Of a DNA stretch of 36,078 nt, positions 13,372-20,795 are shown one piece after another. The DNA comes from a virus: positions 1 to 36,078 of the IMG/VR virus record IMGVR_UViG_3300010293_000019; one strand, 5' to 3'. Under the pieces are notes generated by a model that worked only from the letters and a program-made list of their open reading frames with translations, was not told the DNA's origin and searched no databases. Every line of letters starts with the position of its first letter. Position 1 is the stretch's first letter. A program made the position numbers and the translations under genes.

Positions 13372-14603
13372 TACTTACCTCGTGTATTTCCGTAATGAAC
13401 AAGGGTCACTCCTGGGAATTGATTTTGTGTACTTCTGCGCCACGGGTCAACCACTACACTACCGGGTAAAATATCAGAGTATATTTCTACTTTTTGTTCA
13501 CCTGTGTATCCGTATGTAATTTGTGCATTGTGCGCCAACAACACCACACCTTTAACAGAAACGGGAACTGTTTTTTCAGTTAATGGATCTAGGTATGTTA
13601 CATTCTTTCCTGATTCCTCAACGTAATAGCCAATTAAAGTGCTGTACGACCCATCTAAGAAATTAACATTCGGTTTATACGCCTTGCCGTGAATATAGAT
13701 AGGTAGATTGTAAAAATCTGATTTTTCTACTAGGAAATCAGCTAAGTTCTTAGCTTGTATTTCACGAGCATTAATAATAGTGTCAAACAAATCATACCCT
13801 AAATCTAATTTCTCTGCAAGGTAACGTAATGCAATATTATCCCTTGGATGACATGGTCCAGCATCTCCCATTCCAGCGACCATGTACTTCGGACTCATAA
13901 TACGAATATCACTATTTGCTAATGCGTTAGTCACAACATCAACATTGATATTCCCATTACGCATTGCTACGTCTTGAATCATATTCACAATGCCAACCTT
14001 AGCTGATATAAAGGTATTGTAAAAGATCTTAATGGACTCTGCCTCATCCCATGTTCCAACTACATAACGTGGGTTGTTCTGCATAATTGGTTTATAGAAA
14101 TCTATAAGTATCTTAGCATCACCAGTCTCATTGCCATCCTCGGTACCAATAATTACCATCTCTGGATTGACCATATCCCATTCCACCGACCCCATCGCAA
14201 TCAAATACGGATTGTAAATAAATCTTGCATTTGTTATGCAATCTCGTAGTTGATCCCGTGTTGTTCCAGGAAGCACGGTTGATATCAACACGACTAACTG
14301 ATCTTTAGTTACATACTTGTTTACTTCAGTCAAACAATCTTTAACTATTGCGTAGTCAAAGTCCTTTTTCTCTAAATGAGAGATAGGCGCACTACCGTCA
14401 AATTTAGGATCATGGGGTGTCTGTACTGCTATAAATATCAAGTCACGACCAGTAACTGCTTCTTGCACAGTTGGCTTAACAATTACTGAATTACTGTCGC
14501 GTGGTGCAACATCATAACCAAATACTTCGTACTTCTCTGCTATAACTTGAGCACAAGCTAAACCCAATTTTCCCAACCCAATAAACCCAATCTGATATGT
14601 CAT
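13371..14603 (-). CDS. UDP-glucose/GDP-mannose dehydrogenase family enzyme
   Basis: The 410-aa protein has an N-terminal Rossmann motif (GFIGLGKLGLACA, residues 6-18), 'AVQTPHD' and the LISTVLPGTT loop of the UDP-glucose dehydrogenase family. Catalytic residues are in place: K192 and N196 in ESIKIFYNTFIS and C251 with D255 in GPCHPRDNIAL (standard GG.CFPKD). The C-terminal UDP-binding domain is present (GKAYKPNVNFLDGS). Known enzymes oxidise the 6-hydroxyl of a nucleotide sugar to a uronic acid using two NAD. GPCHPRD departs from the common F-P-K, so the substrate may differ. A ribosome site AAGGAAG and a late-type octamer lie upstream. Confidence 0.87.
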   Translation of the reverse strand: MTYQIGFIGLGKLGLACAQVIAEKYEVFGYDVAPRDSNSVIVKPTVQEAVTGRDLIFIAVQTPHDPKFDGSAPISHLEKKDFDYAIVKDCLTEVNKYVTKDQLVVLISTVLPGTTRDQLRDCITNARFIYNPYLIAMGSVEWDMVNPEMVIIGTEDGNETGDAKILIDFYKPIMQNNPRYVVGTWDEAESIKIFYNTFISAKVGIVNMIQDVAMRNGNINVDVVTNALANSDIRIMSPKYMVAGMGDAGPCHPRDNIALRYLAEKLDLGYDLFDTIINAREIQAKNLADFLVEKSDFYNLPIYIHGKAYKPNVNFLDGSYSTLIGYYVEESGKNVTYLDPLTEKTVPVSVKGVVLLAHNAQITYGYTGEQKVEIYSDILPGSVVVDPWRRSTQNQFPGVTLVHYGNTRGK

Positions 14604-14628
14604 ATCTTCCTTTTTGTTAACTTGTGAA

Positions 14629-14636
14629 TATTTATT
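14629..14636 (-). promoter_or_regulatory. T4-type late promoter octamer (AATAAATA)
   Basis: AATAAATA on the minus strand, 25 nt before the ATG of the nucleotide-sugar dehydrogenase, leaving room for the AAGGAAG ribosome site. It probably drives the dehydrogenase, amidinotransferase and tail fibre together. Confidence 0.6.
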
Positions 14637-14668
14637 GCTACACCTACTACCTTTAATTAATTTATACT

Positions 14669-15826
14669 ATGATACAAACCGAAGAATTATACCGTGTTAT
14701 TTCTAAAAATGTTACTGATTTATTAGGAATACCACATAGTTATTTTTCTCCATTTGGAACAACTAAAGAAGAAAACTTATACAAATCATATGATGGGTAC
14801 CATCATCTTTTAAAAAAAGTTTTCAACTTGTTGTACACATCGTCAATATTGTATTACGACCAAGAACCTATTTTGCCTGATAACGATTTACCTTCTGTTT
14901 CCAAGCATATAACCTCTCATCTAAGTAAACATATAATATTCGCAAACTCTGAACACTCGACGTTTAAAAACTCCCTGGTAAAGTATTACGATTTTCAGGA
15001 CTGGTATTACTTCTTTCACGGTATAGCATCGCTTGACTGGTTTAGGTCGTATCAACATATCCAACCCACACTACCATTCCAGTATGCAAATCGGAAAACG
15101 TTTTCATGCTTAAATCATTTAGTTACTGCTGATCGGTCATATCGATTAGCATTAGTGTCTGATCTCATTGATCGTAAACTACTCCCGCACGGGCATGTAT
15201 CTATGTCATTGATGAATAACGGGGTAACATGGGAAGACGAAATAAACCGCAACAAAACAAAACTATCAGAGGATCAAAAGAAGAGAATATCAAAAGTGTT
15301 ATCTAATATGTCTACTCCGTTAACAGTCGACGTCGAACCTAGAGGAACGTTAAGTGCATCGATTTCTGACTCTATATTCCAGTCAGACTGGAATATAGTT
15401 CCCGAAACAATTTTTTATTATGAAAAATTACATTTAACCGAAAAGATTTTTAAACCGATTGTTGCAGGTCGCCCATTTATTTTAGCTGGAGCAGCCAACA
15501 ATTTACACTATTTAAAATCATACGGGTTTAAAACTTTCTCAGACTATATCAACGAAACCTATGATTCCGAATCAGATAACGAAAAACGGTTAGGATTAAT
15601 AGTTGACGAAGTTGAAAAAATATGTAACATGTCTAAAAAACACCAACAAGAAATCATGTTAGATTTACAAGATATTGTACATTTTAATCATTCTTGGTTT
15701 TACTATGACTTTAAGCACATTATTGTCGACGAGATGCTCAAAAATCTTAAAACATGTTTAGACAATTTAGACATTCCACATGATAGCCTAAACTGGAGAA
15801 CAATTTATAAATTACTAACTCAGTAA
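14669..15826 (+). CDS. Glycosyltransferase-like protein
   Basis: The 385-aa protein has the sugar-nucleotide-binding signature of GT-B enzymes near residues 250-285: VPETIFYYEKLHLTEKIFKP, then VAGRPFILAGA. This 'TEK.F.P...G.PFI..G' is typical of fucosyltransferase/exostosin-like families found in T4-like phages. 'YDQEPIL' near residue 63 is also common in these phage proteins. It is one of few plus-strand genes and is divergent from the dehydrogenase. It could transfer the modified sugar to a virion protein, a host glycan or DNA; the sequence does not tell. Its last 12 bp overlap the convergent gene at 15815. Confidence 0.72.
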   Translation: MIQTEELYRVISKNVTDLLGIPHSYFSPFGTTKEENLYKSYDGYHHLLKKVFNLLYTSSILYYDQEPILPDNDLPSVSKHITSHLSKHIIFANSEHSTFKNSLVKYYDFQDWYYFFHGIASLDWFRSYQHIQPTLPFQYANRKTFSCLNHLVTADRSYRLALVSDLIDRKLLPHGHVSMSLMNNGVTWEDEINRNKTKLSEDQKKRISKVLSNMSTPLTVDVEPRGTLSASISDSIFQSDWNIVPETIFYYEKLHLTEKIFKPIVAGRPFILAGAANNLHYLKSYGFKTFSDYINETYDSESDNEKRLGLIVDEVEKICNMSKKHQQEIMLDLQDIVHFNHSWFYYDFKHIIVDEMLKNLKTCLDNLDIPHDSLNWRTIYKLLTQ

Positions 15827-16126
15827 TGCCATTCGTTTAATAACTTCGTCGTAATAGCTATCTACTGCACCACCAAATTTTCCTCGTAAATGTGTGATAG
15901 CTTCTAGCATTTTCTCTGAGTTACCTGCTGCAATTTGTTCGATAAGGTAGGCGTGCATACGCTTATTCTCTTCAAGGAACTGTATTTCCCCTAACGACAT
16001 ATCTTCAGCAGCAACTACACAATACACAGTAACCGGTGTACCTTTGTAGTCCATTGTATCTAATTCTAGCACAGTAAACCTGTCCTTCATTTGTTCAGCA
16101 GCATCTTTACCAAAAATTAATTGCAT
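15815..16126 (-). CDS. Hypothetical phage protein, 103 aa
   Basis: The protein MQLIFGKDAAEQMKDRFTVLELDTMDY... begins with a beta-alpha unit (FTVLELDTM, then VTVYCVVAAED) and continues as helices (EIQFLEENKRMHAYLIEQI and KMLEAITHLRGKFG). Similar short proteins are known in T4-like phages without an assigned role. Its start overlaps the HD-domain gene by 10 nt, so it is translated with it. Confidence 0.62.
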   Translation of the reverse strand: MQLIFGKDAAEQMKDRFTVLELDTMDYKGTPVTVYCVVAAEDMSLGEIQFLEENKRMHAYLIEQIAAGNSEKMLEAITHLRGKFGGAVDSYYDEVIKRMALLS

Positions 16127-16779
16127 AGTGATTTCACCCGTGTGTAATACTCGTTAAATGTTTTCTTAAAAAGTTTGTATGCATCAAGGCTTGGAAGAGG
16201 AGTTTGGAATTTTTGCAAATCCTCTAGTGATACATCCGGAAGCCCTTCCCAGTGTTTCCCCCTTGATTGCATAAATGCATGGGCTTCAATTTTCTGAGCT
16301 AGTTTGTCAGCATATTTAATTAGCTTTTCTTCTTGGTCGTCGACTGAGTATAAGTTAAATGCACTTAGCACAGTAGTTGATAACCTATCTTCGATTTGCT
16401 TAATGATAGGTCTAAGTTCAGGTATCCTCTTAATCGGTGATGGTAAGTCACCGATATAAATCTCCGCAGCATCATGCAGCAATGCCTTAAGAACAATTCG
16501 GTCCCGACTGTCTGGATCTACCATCCACATATCCCAAGCCTGGTAAGATATATTAATCTTGTCAAGTGTATCTGCACCACTATGAAGAAGTTCTTCAACT
16601 TTTTTTGCAACAAACACAGAATGTTGTGCTACATTATATGCCGTGATAGTTATAGTATGTCCGCAAAACCTAGGCATTCGAGAAAGTGCCCATGCAATAT
16701 CTTCAATATCGATTTGATCAACTTGTGGGTTTGATAAATCCACAAGTTTTCCAGTAACAGTTTCAAGTATAGTATTCAT
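16117..16779 (-). CDS. HD-domain nucleotide phosphohydrolase (YfbR-like)
   Basis: The 220-aa protein has the metal-binding set of HD phosphohydrolases: H53 in NVAQHSVFVA, H102-D103 in LLHDAAEIYIGDLPSPIK, and a later Asp in IKYADKLAQKIEA. 'RFCGHT....YNVAQHS' and 'HDAAE.YIGD.PSP.K' are signature segments of the YfbR/5'-deoxynucleotidase-like group. E. coli YfbR dephosphorylates deoxynucleoside monophosphates, and a related phage group cleaves dATP. The exact substrate cannot be read here. It fits with the phage's ribonucleotide reductase in managing nucleotide pools. Confidence 0.8.
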   Translation of the reverse strand: MNTILETVTGKLVDLSNPQVDQIDIEDIAWALSRMPRFCGHTITITAYNVAQHSVFVAKKVEELLHSGADTLDKINISYQAWDMWMVDPDSRDRIVLKALLHDAAEIYIGDLPSPIKRIPELRPIIKQIEDRLSTTVLSAFNLYSVDDQEEKLIKYADKLAQKIEAHAFMQSRGKHWEGLPDVSLEDLQKFQTPLPSLDAYKLFKKTFNEYYTRVKSLCN

Positions 16780-16781
16780 AA

Positions 16782-16979
16782 TATAAGTATTTAATCTCTA
16801 ACCCAGACATTGTTATACCTCATGAAAAAAGAATAATTGAAGTTAAGTCTACATTTACTGTAACTATCGACAAAAATTTACAGTTAAAAGAACAAGCATG
16901 TAAAGATCAAGGGTGGATATTTAATCTATGGGTGTTTAACGATAAAGGCAATTTAGTCTCAAGCGACCATGCTGCATGA
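16782..16979 (+). pseudogene. C-terminal remnant of a PD-(D/E)XK homing endonuclease
   Basis: A plus-strand frame open from 16782 to TGA at 16977-16979 has no start codon or ribosome site. It reads NPDIVIPHEKRIIEVKSTFT, then KEQACKDQGWIFNLWVFNDKGN. This is the characteristic end of phage homing endonucleases of the Vsr/PD-(D/E)XK fold ('PDI.IP....IIEVKST.T....LK.QA....G..F..W.....G'). The catalytic D and E-V-K are intact, but the N-terminal half is missing and its place is taken by the HD gene on the other strand. It fills the 216-bp gap between two minus-strand genes. Confidence 0.72.
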
Positions 16980-16995
16980 CAAGGTTGGATGTTTC

Positions 16996-17544
16996 TCATG
17001 ATGTTGGCTCGTATACTTGTTTTGTGATATTAAAGTGTTTATAAATTGCCTGCACCGACTTAGCCTGAGTGTATGCGTCAACTAACGCATTATGGGCTCC
17101 TTTGTCTCGAATCCTAAGATCAGGTTTTAGTTTAAACAAGGTGCGTGAGTCGCTAATCTGCCAATATTGCCACGGTGCAGGAATTCCTAATTGTCTGTAT
17201 AGACTCTCAATGATCGGAATGTCAAACACAGGACCTTGCGCCCAAATATCTTTCACTCCAACAACGAAACGATTTACCTCTTTAGTAAAATCGAGAATCG
17301 AAATTCGATTGTCTTCCGCAAATGCTTCTTCACGTGTCTCTGCTGGTTGAGTTAACCACCAATCCATTGTACCTTGATCAATGTTACGGCCAAGTACTGT
17401 TTGCTCATCAACATTAATACGGAAATAAATCCCTGGCCCCGGTTCGTCGTCTGAGTATGGGTCAAACTTAATTGCACCAAATGTTAAAAGAACGGCGTCG
17501 GTGCCTGTACCAGCAGTTTCGATGTCTAACATGCACGATGTCAT
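16996..17544 (-). CDS. 3'-5' exonuclease, DEDDh family
   Basis: The 182-aa protein carries the five catalytic residues of DEDDh exonucleases: D7 and E9 in MLDIETAG, D108 in GPVFDIPI, and H151 and D156 in AHNALVDAYTQ. 'NIDQGTMDWWLTQP' between motifs I and II is typical of the DexA/RNase AS-like subgroup common in T4-like phages. It would degrade DNA or RNA from the 3' end. The domain fills the whole protein. It lies 23 nt downstream of clpS. Confidence 0.85.
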   Translation of the reverse strand: MTSCMLDIETAGTGTDAVLLTFGAIKFDPYSDDEPGPGIYFRINVDEQTVLGRNIDQGTMDWWLTQPAETREEAFAEDNRISILDFTKEVNRFVVGVKDIWAQGPVFDIPIIESLYRQLGIPAPWQYWQISDSRTLFKLKPDLRIRDKGAHNALVDAYTQAKSVQAIYKHFNITKQVYEPTS

Positions 17545-17567
17545 TTTTTCTCGATATCAGAAAATTA

Positions 17568-17879
17568 CTACTCGGCGATTTCCAATCGGACGGTTAGCGG
17601 AAACCCGTTATTCCTAGCAAGAACTGTAACTTCGACGCCTTTTTGTTCAGCAATTTCGTAAGGCAAAACTGCAACAACAGCAGACCCTTCCTCATGGATG
17701 ATCATCATAATCTCTTCAGCTTCTGCTCGAGACAACTCAAACACTGCCACTAACGACTCGACCACAAATTCCATAGTAGTTACGTTGTCGTTAACATAGA
17801 TTACCTTGTACATCGAAGGCGGCTTGACATTAATATTTTGTTGAATTTTTACTTTTTCGATTGGTTCAGCGTGAGGCAT
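17568..17879 (-). CDS. clpS: ClpS, N-degron adaptor of the ClpAP protease
   Basis: The 103-aa protein aligns with bacterial ClpS through MYKVIYVNDNVTTMEFVVE (E. coli YKVILVNDDYTPMEFVI), IIHEEGSAVVAVLPYEIAE and LARNNGFPLTVRLE. The N-end-binding pocket residues are kept: N30, D31, T34, M36 and H62 match E. coli N34, D35, T38, M40 and H66 at a constant offset of four. The N-terminal arm (residues 1-22) that enters ClpA is present. ClpS delivers proteins with Leu, Phe, Tyr or Trp at the N-terminus to ClpAP. AAAGGA precedes the ATG. The phage also carries clpP at the left edge. Confidence 0.92.
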   Translation of the reverse strand: MPHAEPIEKVKIQQNINVKPPSMYKVIYVNDNVTTMEFVVESLVAVFELSRAEAEEIMMIIHEEGSAVVAVLPYEIAEQKGVEVTVLARNNGFPLTVRLEIAE

Positions 17880-17890
17880 TATATGTCCTT

Positions 17891-17924
17891 TAAAAATGTG
17901 CTAGAGCACACTGCCCTAGCACAT
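17891..17924 (-). terminator. Hairpin terminator between hsp20 and clpS
   Basis: On the minus strand ATGTGCTAG (17924-17916) pairs perfectly with CTAGCACAT (17904-17896) around an 11-nt loop, followed by TTTT. This is a plausible rho-independent terminator after hsp20 or an attenuator limiting read-through into clpS. An alternative fold inside the loop (GTGCTCTAGCAC) is possible. Confidence 0.65.
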
Positions 17925-17937
17925 GTACTACATTATA

Positions 17938-18387
17938 TCACTTTAAGAAGCTAATAGCAACCTTGCGTGGCTTTTCTTCGTCCGGAATAATGTGCTTGAT
18001 ATTAACTGTGAGGATACCGTTTTTAACTGTAGCACCTTGCACTTCGAAATTTTCTGCAAGTGGGATGTTACGAACGAAATTACGCAGCCCAATTCCTTTG
18101 TACAAGTACTCTCCGGTCTCGTCATCCTCTTTTGCTTCAGTAACGGTATGCTGCCCAGTAACAGTTAGAACCCCTTTAACAATCTCAACGTCTAGTTCGG
18201 ACTCGTCAAAACCAGCGACTGCAAACTCAATTGCATAATCGGTGTCGTTGTACTTAACTACGTTGTGTGGGGGATATTTTTGTTCTGATGTTACGCTATT
18301 TGCATAACGCATTAGTTCGTCAAACTGACGATCAAAACCGATTGCTACACGGTGAAGCGATGGTAAATCAATTGAAAATGCTCTCAT
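17938..18387 (-). CDS. hsp20: Small heat-shock protein, IbpA-like (Hsp20)
   Basis: The start is MRAFSIDLPSLHRVAIGFDR, preceded by TTAAGGAG. The 149-aa protein follows the IbpA/IbpB layout: N-terminal 'F....LHR.AIGFDR.FDEL', an alpha-crystallin domain at about 35-130 (PPHNVVKYNDTDYAIEFAVAG, VKGVLTVTGQH, YKGIGLRNFVRNIPLAENFEV) ending with GILTVNIKHIIPDEEKPRKV. Such proteins hold unfolding proteins in an ATP-independent way, in host cytoplasm. The leader holds the conserved hairpin at 18417-18445 and a perfect late octamer. Hsp20 genes are well known in T4-like phages. Confidence 0.93.
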   Translation of the reverse strand: MRAFSIDLPSLHRVAIGFDRQFDELMRYANSVTSEQKYPPHNVVKYNDTDYAIEFAVAGFDESELDVEIVKGVLTVTGQHTVTEAKEDDETGEYLYKGIGLRNFVRNIPLAENFEVQGATVKNGILTVNIKHIIPDEEKPRKVAISFLK

Positions 18388-18416
18388 TTGTTTTCTCCTT
18401 AAAATAAGCAAGTTAT

Positions 18417-18445
18417 GTAAGACCCGCCCTATGCAGCGTCATTAC
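18417..18445 (-). ncRNA. Conserved leader hairpin, copy B
   Basis: On the minus strand GTAA(T)GA pairs with TCTTAC with one bulged T, around the loop CGCTGCATAGGGCGGG. Fifteen of sixteen loop bases equal those of copy A (11245-11272), and the closing pair changes from G-C in copy A to A-U here, a covarying change. It is placed between the late octamer and the hsp20 ribosome site, as in copy A. Confidence 0.68.
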
Positions 18446-18450
18446 AATAA

Positions 18451-18458
18451 TATTTATA
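18451..18458 (-). promoter_or_regulatory. T4-type late promoter octamer, perfect (TATAAATA)
   Basis: Exact TATAAATA on the minus strand, about 64 nt before the hsp20 ATG and 6 nt before the conserved hairpin, which would begin right at the transcript's 5' end. Confidence 0.7.
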
Positions 18459-18490
18459 CTTGAATTCTTAGAAAATTACAAATGTTTTGG

Positions 18491-18727
18491 TTAATAAAGT
18501 TTTTTTGGAAACGACTGTTCAGCAAGTTGCTTCTGCCAACGCTTCTTTGCAGCAGCAGCCTTCTTCTTGCGCTCAGTAGTCGGTTTTGTATAGCACTCTC
18601 TATCACGTAGCTCTTGAAGCTTACCCGATTCCATAATCTTTTTCTTAAAGTTACGGAGTGCTTTTCCTACGTTGCCGTCGTTACCGACCCAAACAGTTGA
18701 TCCAGCAGGAGAATATACGTTTTTCAT
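18491..18727 (-). CDS. rpsU: Ribosomal protein bS21 homologue
   Basis: The 78-aa protein matches bS21: GKALRNFKKKIMESGKLQEL (E. coli [21 protein letters not shown]) then RDRECYTKPTTERKKKAAAAKKR ([23 protein letters not shown]). The family is about 70 aa, so it is full length, with a short extra C-terminal tail (WQKQLAEQSF). bS21 joins the 30S subunit next to the anti-Shine-Dalgarno region and can be exchanged, so a phage copy could steer ribosomes to phage messages. A late-type octamer ends 5 nt before its ATG, and no ribosome site is visible. Confidence 0.93.
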   Translation of the reverse strand: MKNVYSPAGSTVWVGNDGNVGKALRNFKKKIMESGKLQELRDRECYTKPTTERKKKAAAAKKRWQKQLAEQSFPKKLY

Positions 18728-18731
18728 AAGT

Positions 18732-19106
18732 TTATTTATCGTTGATAAAGTAATCTGTTAATTTTCTAAGTTGATTCTTTTGATTCTTTAAAGAGGATTT
18801 TGGCCCGTAAAAGAATGCTTTATCTTTTTCTGCCCACTTGTCTTTAATGGAAGAAATAACCGTAGATGCAGTGTTGATAATTATTGCAGTTGCACGACGT
18901 TCTGCATCGTGCAGCCAAGGAAGGTTGTCCATCTCTGAACTGTACAAATACACATTATATGCTTTGTCGCTCGTTTTACAAAACGCAGCAACATGCTCTA
19001 CATCAATCCAGTCAGCATCAATAACCAAAACAGTTGCGTTATTAATATCTTCTGAGTCAGACGAAATAAAATCAGGAGGTGTAATAAAATTTGAGTGATC
19101 AGCCAT
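18732..19106 (-). CDS. Conserved T4-like phage protein of unknown function
   Basis: The start is taken at MADHSNFITPPDF (19104-19106), overlapping the upstream gene by 8 nt. The 124-aa protein has a doubly wound alpha/beta look: ATVLVIDADWIDVEHVAAFC, YNVYLYSSEMDNLPWLHDA, ATAIIINTASTVISSIKDKW, then KAFFYGPKSSL. A Rossmann-like or receiver-like fold is possible. Similar proteins occur next to the coiled-coil membrane protein in T4-like phages as far as I recall; no function is assigned. Its final codons Asp-Lys-stop form the late octamer for bS21. Confidence 0.65.
   Translation of the reverse strand: MADHSNFITPPDFISSDSEDINNATVLVIDADWIDVEHVAAFCKTSDKAYNVYLYSSEMDNLPWLHDAERRATAIIINTASTVISSIKDKWAEKDKAFFYGPKSSLKNQKNQLRKLTDYFINDK
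18733..18740 (-). promoter_or_regulatory. T4-type late promoter octamer (GATAAATA) in a stop codon
   Basis: GATAAATA on the minus strand, made by the codons GAT-AAA-TAA ending the upstream gene. It ends 5 nt before the bS21 ATG, so a transcript starting here would be nearly leaderless. Confidence 0.5.
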
Positions 19107-20757
19107 TGGTTTTACTAAGGAATGTTTGGATCTCTTCTCTTTCAAGATCACTTAGCTCGTCAATATCGTACTCGCCAGTTGATATCTTTTCTATTAACAT
19201 TTGTATATACTGTTCATTATAAGTGTAGCTGGTTGTGTTCTCTTTATCAACCTCAATCCACTTATCGCCATTCCATTTATATAACTTAGAAGGATAAAAA
19301 TCTGTCCTTAAGAACAAGTCACCGATTGTTGGGTTAATCGGAAATTCAGTACCAAAATTTGACGACGGTTTACTTGGCAGTTCGTCTATTACATAGTCAC
19401 CTGGTCTTTCGAGTGGTACTGCGTCTGGCTCTTCTGCAAAGATTTCATCAAACTTGTCGTTAAGTGCATCTAAGTCAGCTATTGCTTTTTCTACGTAGTC
19501 TTGTTCTTCTTTAGAAATATACACAGGGACTTCAACTACCTTCTCAACTTCTTTAATTACTTCAACCGGTGGTGTTGATTTAATAGTCTCGATTTGATCT
19601 GTTAACGTAGCCACTTCGTTTACTAATAGATTTCTGTCTCTAACTGCTTGGAAGTATGCACTCTGTACTTCGTCAAGGTCAAACAGTAATCTGTTGTTAA
19701 TTTCTAAAGAATCTTTTTCTTCTTGTATTAGTTGTGCAAGTTCTGTTTCTATGTTTCTTAACTGTACTTGTAACTGGTCGTGTTCTTGGTCGGCTGCATT
19801 TAAATTTGCAACCATATTTTTAAGTTCTTCTTCTAGTAAGTCAAGATCCTGCCCATCTTGCTCAATGAGCGGTAATTCGGGAACAATAGCTTCTTGTGCT
19901 TGTTTTTCTAGCAACGCTACCTCTTTCTCTAATTCAAGAATTCGATTTTTCTGGGCAATGTCCTCTTCTTTTTTCTGATGGACTACTCGCTTTGCTTTTG
20001 CTTCCTTAGCCCAGTCAATTGAGTAGATTGCTGCTAGGATTAACACGATAGCAAGAGGATCAAACACAGAAACAATAATAATAATTACCCATCTAACTGC
20101 CGATTCGAGTAACGTGTGGTCAGCAGACTCGCCATAAATTAATGCAGCGATATACTTAATTGGTCCAACTTCTGCTTCTACTTGCCTTACTTGTGCAGCA
20201 ATAGGTGCTCGTTCTTCTTGTATTTGTACAATTATTTTCTGAGCTTGATTGATGTCGTCCTGCAATCTTGATCGCTCACGTGCTTGACTTCTTCTTAGGT
20301 CAGACGCTTTTGTTGCACCTTTCTCGTCTGTTGTACGGGACATGAGCTGGTCAACAGACGCATCCATTTGTGTTAATGCTTTTCTTGCAGTTTCGATGTT
20401 ATCTCGTTGGGTTTGGATCTTTTCGTCGTACAATTGAATCTTAGATTGTACATCACCAGACACTAATGTTTGGTCAGCGTGACTCTTCGACAAAAATCCA
20501 AAAATCCCCATGCTAGTAATAAACATGAGGACCCCTACTGCACCGATAAGATACCATTTAATTGCAATAGTAGCTTCTTTCCAGTGGTAGTGCAGCCACA
20601 CAGTTGCACAAATTTTACCTGCTTCTAAGGCAGAACCCATTATAACAATGGGCCAGAAAGATGCTGCGAAAATCGCAGTTAAACCAACAATGCTATAGTA
20701 AGCAGCAATACCAGAAATAGTGAGTGCTACTAAAAGAGTGATTATACCTAAGAACAT
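19099..20757 (-). CDS. Coiled-coil inner-membrane protein, conserved in T4-like phages
   Basis: The 552-aa protein starts with three or four membrane spans (about residues 1-25, 28-50, 67-90), then a long coiled coil (105-200), another span pair (VRWVIIIIVSVFDPLAIVLILAAIYSI, about 220-247), and a second coiled coil (255-400). The C-terminal region has a fibre-like segment (DLFLRTDFYPSKLYKWNGDKWIEVD). The N-terminal 'IVGL.AIFA...P.IIMGSALEAGK' and 'ITSMGIFGFLSKSH' are familiar from uncharacterised membrane proteins of T4-like marine phages. It may organise the host membrane during infection. A strong ribosome site opens a five-codon mini-ORF just before the true ATG. Confidence 0.75.
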   Translation of the reverse strand: MFLGIITLLVALTISGIAAYYSIVGLTAIFAASFWPIVIMGSALEAGKICATVWLHYHWKEATIAIKWYLIGAVGVLMFITSMGIFGFLSKSHADQTLVSGDVQSKIQLYDEKIQTQRDNIETARKALTQMDASVDQLMSRTTDEKGATKASDLRRSQARERSRLQDDINQAQKIIVQIQEERAPIAAQVRQVEAEVGPIKYIAALIYGESADHTLLESAVRWVIIIIVSVFDPLAIVLILAAIYSIDWAKEAKAKRVVHQKKEEDIAQKNRILELEKEVALLEKQAQEAIVPELPLIEQDGQDLDLLEEELKNMVANLNAADQEHDQLQVQLRNIETELAQLIQEEKDSLEINNRLLFDLDEVQSAYFQAVRDRNLLVNEVATLTDQIETIKSTPPVEVIKEVEKVVEVPVYISKEEQDYVEKAIADLDALNDKFDEIFAEEPDAVPLERPGDYVIDELPSKPSSNFGTEFPINPTIGDLFLRTDFYPSKLYKWNGDKWIEVDKENTTSYTYNEQYIQMLIEKISTGEYDIDELSDLEREEIQTFLSKTNG

Positions 20758-20795
20758 CGTTTATTTACCGCTGTTCATCTCCTAGTTTTCTGTAT

